DNA from: JACRIM01 sp964605185
GTDB lineage: Bacteria > Planctomycetota > Phycisphaerae > UBA1845 > UTPLA1
Direction of reading: 5' to 3'
NCBI GenBank assembly: GCA_964605185.1
Contig: CAZSBF010000029.1
Span: 1-43,979 of the forward strand
Length of the DNA stretch: 43,979 nt
The position numbers were made by a program, and so were the translations under genes. Below the pieces are notes generated by a model that was not told where the DNA came from, did not search any database, and saw nothing but the letters and a program-made list of their open reading frames with translations. Shown one piece after another: positions 43,411-43,979 of the stretch. How positions within the stretch are numbered: the stretch's first letter is position 1; each line of letters starts with the position of its first letter.

Positions 43411-43477
43411 GGTTGTTCTCAACCAACCTTTTTTATTCACCAACGAACGCGTTGGTGCGAGATTCCCATCTCGCACC
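43411..43477. repeat. three stacked hairpins in the gene-poor right end
   Basis: Three inverted repeats follow one another: GGTTG/CAACC (43411-43424) followed closely by a T6 run, CACCAACG/CGTTGGTG (43438-43457) and GGTGCGAGA/TCTCGCACC (43454-43477). The last two share GGTG (43454-43457), so they cannot form fully at the same time. The stretch 43149-43782 has no convincing gene. The first hairpin plus T-run could end plus-strand transcription, but no plus-strand gene precedes it. Confidence 0.55.
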
Positions 43478-43486
43478 CCATTTAGC

Positions 43487-43519
43487 GGGTCGAATAGTCG
43501 CCATGGAGACAATCCGTTC
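43487..43519 (+). repeat. repeat copy B, matching 2967-2999
   Basis: These 33 bases match repeat copy A at 28 positions. As there, a GCCCGCCGCGGCGGG palindrome follows (43615-43632). It marks the right end as sharing dispersed repeat material with the 2.8-3.3 kb stretch. Confidence 0.6.
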
Positions 43520-43782
43520 CCCCGACATCTTGTCCGCGCCCGTGTGTGTTTCCGATCTGGTGCCGTCGCGAGAATTCGGTCCAGCCTCATCGGGGCTGCG
43601 GAATGTAGCCACAGCCTGCCCGCCGCGGCGGGGGTGGAGCGCAGCGCAACCCGTGGTATACATCGTCCCCACTCATTCACTGCCCAGTAGGGGCAGAGGA
43701 AATAATCCTTGCACGCGAATCCCCCCCCCGTAGGGCGCTCAAAATAACAACGACTCTCGTCCTCTTTTTCCGCTTTCGTCCC

Positions 43783-43979
43783 TTATTGCGCGATATCAAC
43801 TGTCGACCAAGTACGCTCGAACTCAGTCAAACGCGTGAAACATACATTTTTTAGGGAGACTCGCTCGATCGCCACCTTGACTGCCTCCGTCGCAATGACA
43901 TAGCCACTTCCATGCGGCCTAAAGAGGTCGCTACCATCCCAGCTCGCCTGGTCGAAGTACATGCCGACCCATACGCTAT
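43783..43979 (-). CDS. C-terminal fragment of an Imm11/DUF1629-like protein
   Basis: From the window edge an open minus-strand frame of 65 codons ends at TAA (43783-43785). It reads SVWVGMYFDQASWDGSDLF, then RPHGSGYVIATEAVKVAIE, and ends LTEFERTWSTVDIAQ. The sequence WDGSDLFRP..GSGYVIATEAVK followed by a short LKNVCFTRL strand matches, as far as I remember them, the C-termini of Imm11-type (DUF1629) proteins, proposed immunity proteins of polymorphic toxins, about 190 residues long. The rest and any partner toxin lie beyond the window. The coding call is better supported than the function. Confidence 0.6.
   Translation of the reverse strand, partial: SVWVGMYFDQASWDGSDLFRPHGSGYVIATEAVKVAIERVSLKNVCFTRLTEFERTWSTVDIAQ

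Overview
The window reads as bacterial chromosome, most likely from a planctomycete (phylum Planctomycetota). The evidence is a moderately high GC content, secreted proteins with dockerin-like Asp-rich C-termini of the 'GLDVQAYV' type, a PEP-CTERM protein plus an XrtA-type polysaccharide deacetylase, and a planctomycete-looking mixture of housekeeping and envelope genes. A genus cannot be named from this sequence.

Layout. Positions 1-9.9 kb are a mixed, partly accessory region. It holds a partial gpmI at the left edge, a secreted M28 peptidase, a stretch of short palindromes with no gene, a truncated secreted-protein gene, an IS200-type insertion sequence, a superoxide dismutase with a good promoter, a cysteine-cluster (YkgJ-type) protein, a DNRLRE/dockerin-like surface protein and a PhoX-like PEP-CTERM protein. 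From 10.75 to 16.5 kb lies a textbook fatty-acid synthesis operon (rpmF-plsX-fabH-fabD-fabG-acpP-fabF) behind a near-consensus promoter, followed by a lone fliN-like gene and a UDP-glucuronate decarboxylase. From 18.1 to 24.2 kb are single genes: a QueC-like protein with an altered P-loop, an APC amino-acid permease, an NrnA-type DHH phosphoesterase, a polyprenol-phosphate mannosyltransferase, a DUF971 protein and a rhodanese-like/methyltransferase fusion.

The most interesting block runs on the minus strand from 30470 down to 24242: XrtA-type polysaccharide deacetylase, a left-handed beta-helix/GNAT acyltransferase split by two in-frame stop codons, an FkbH-like HAD/GNAT protein, a stand-alone acyl carrier protein and a DUF2723 membrane protein. 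Spacing is tight (45, 28, -1 and 4 bases). The set suggests an acyl-carrier-protein-dependent decoration of a surface glycan, possibly with a three-carbon glyceryl-type unit; this is inference. Just beyond it, 35847 to 31331 carries two tandem TMTC-like (DUF1736/TPR) membrane proteins and nnrE, so three large GT-C-like membrane proteins lie within 12 kb.

The right part (35.9-43.1 kb) is housekeeping: surE, dusB coupled to a small membrane protein, a secreted alpha/beta hydrolase, hslU without an adjacent hslV, RNase HI, a coiled-coil zinc-ribbon protein and a GntR-type regulator. The last 830 bases are gene-poor, carry stacked hairpins and a copy of a repeat also present near 2.97 kb, and end in the C-terminus of a protein resembling the Imm11/DUF1629 family. 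No tRNA, rRNA or CRISPR array was recognised.
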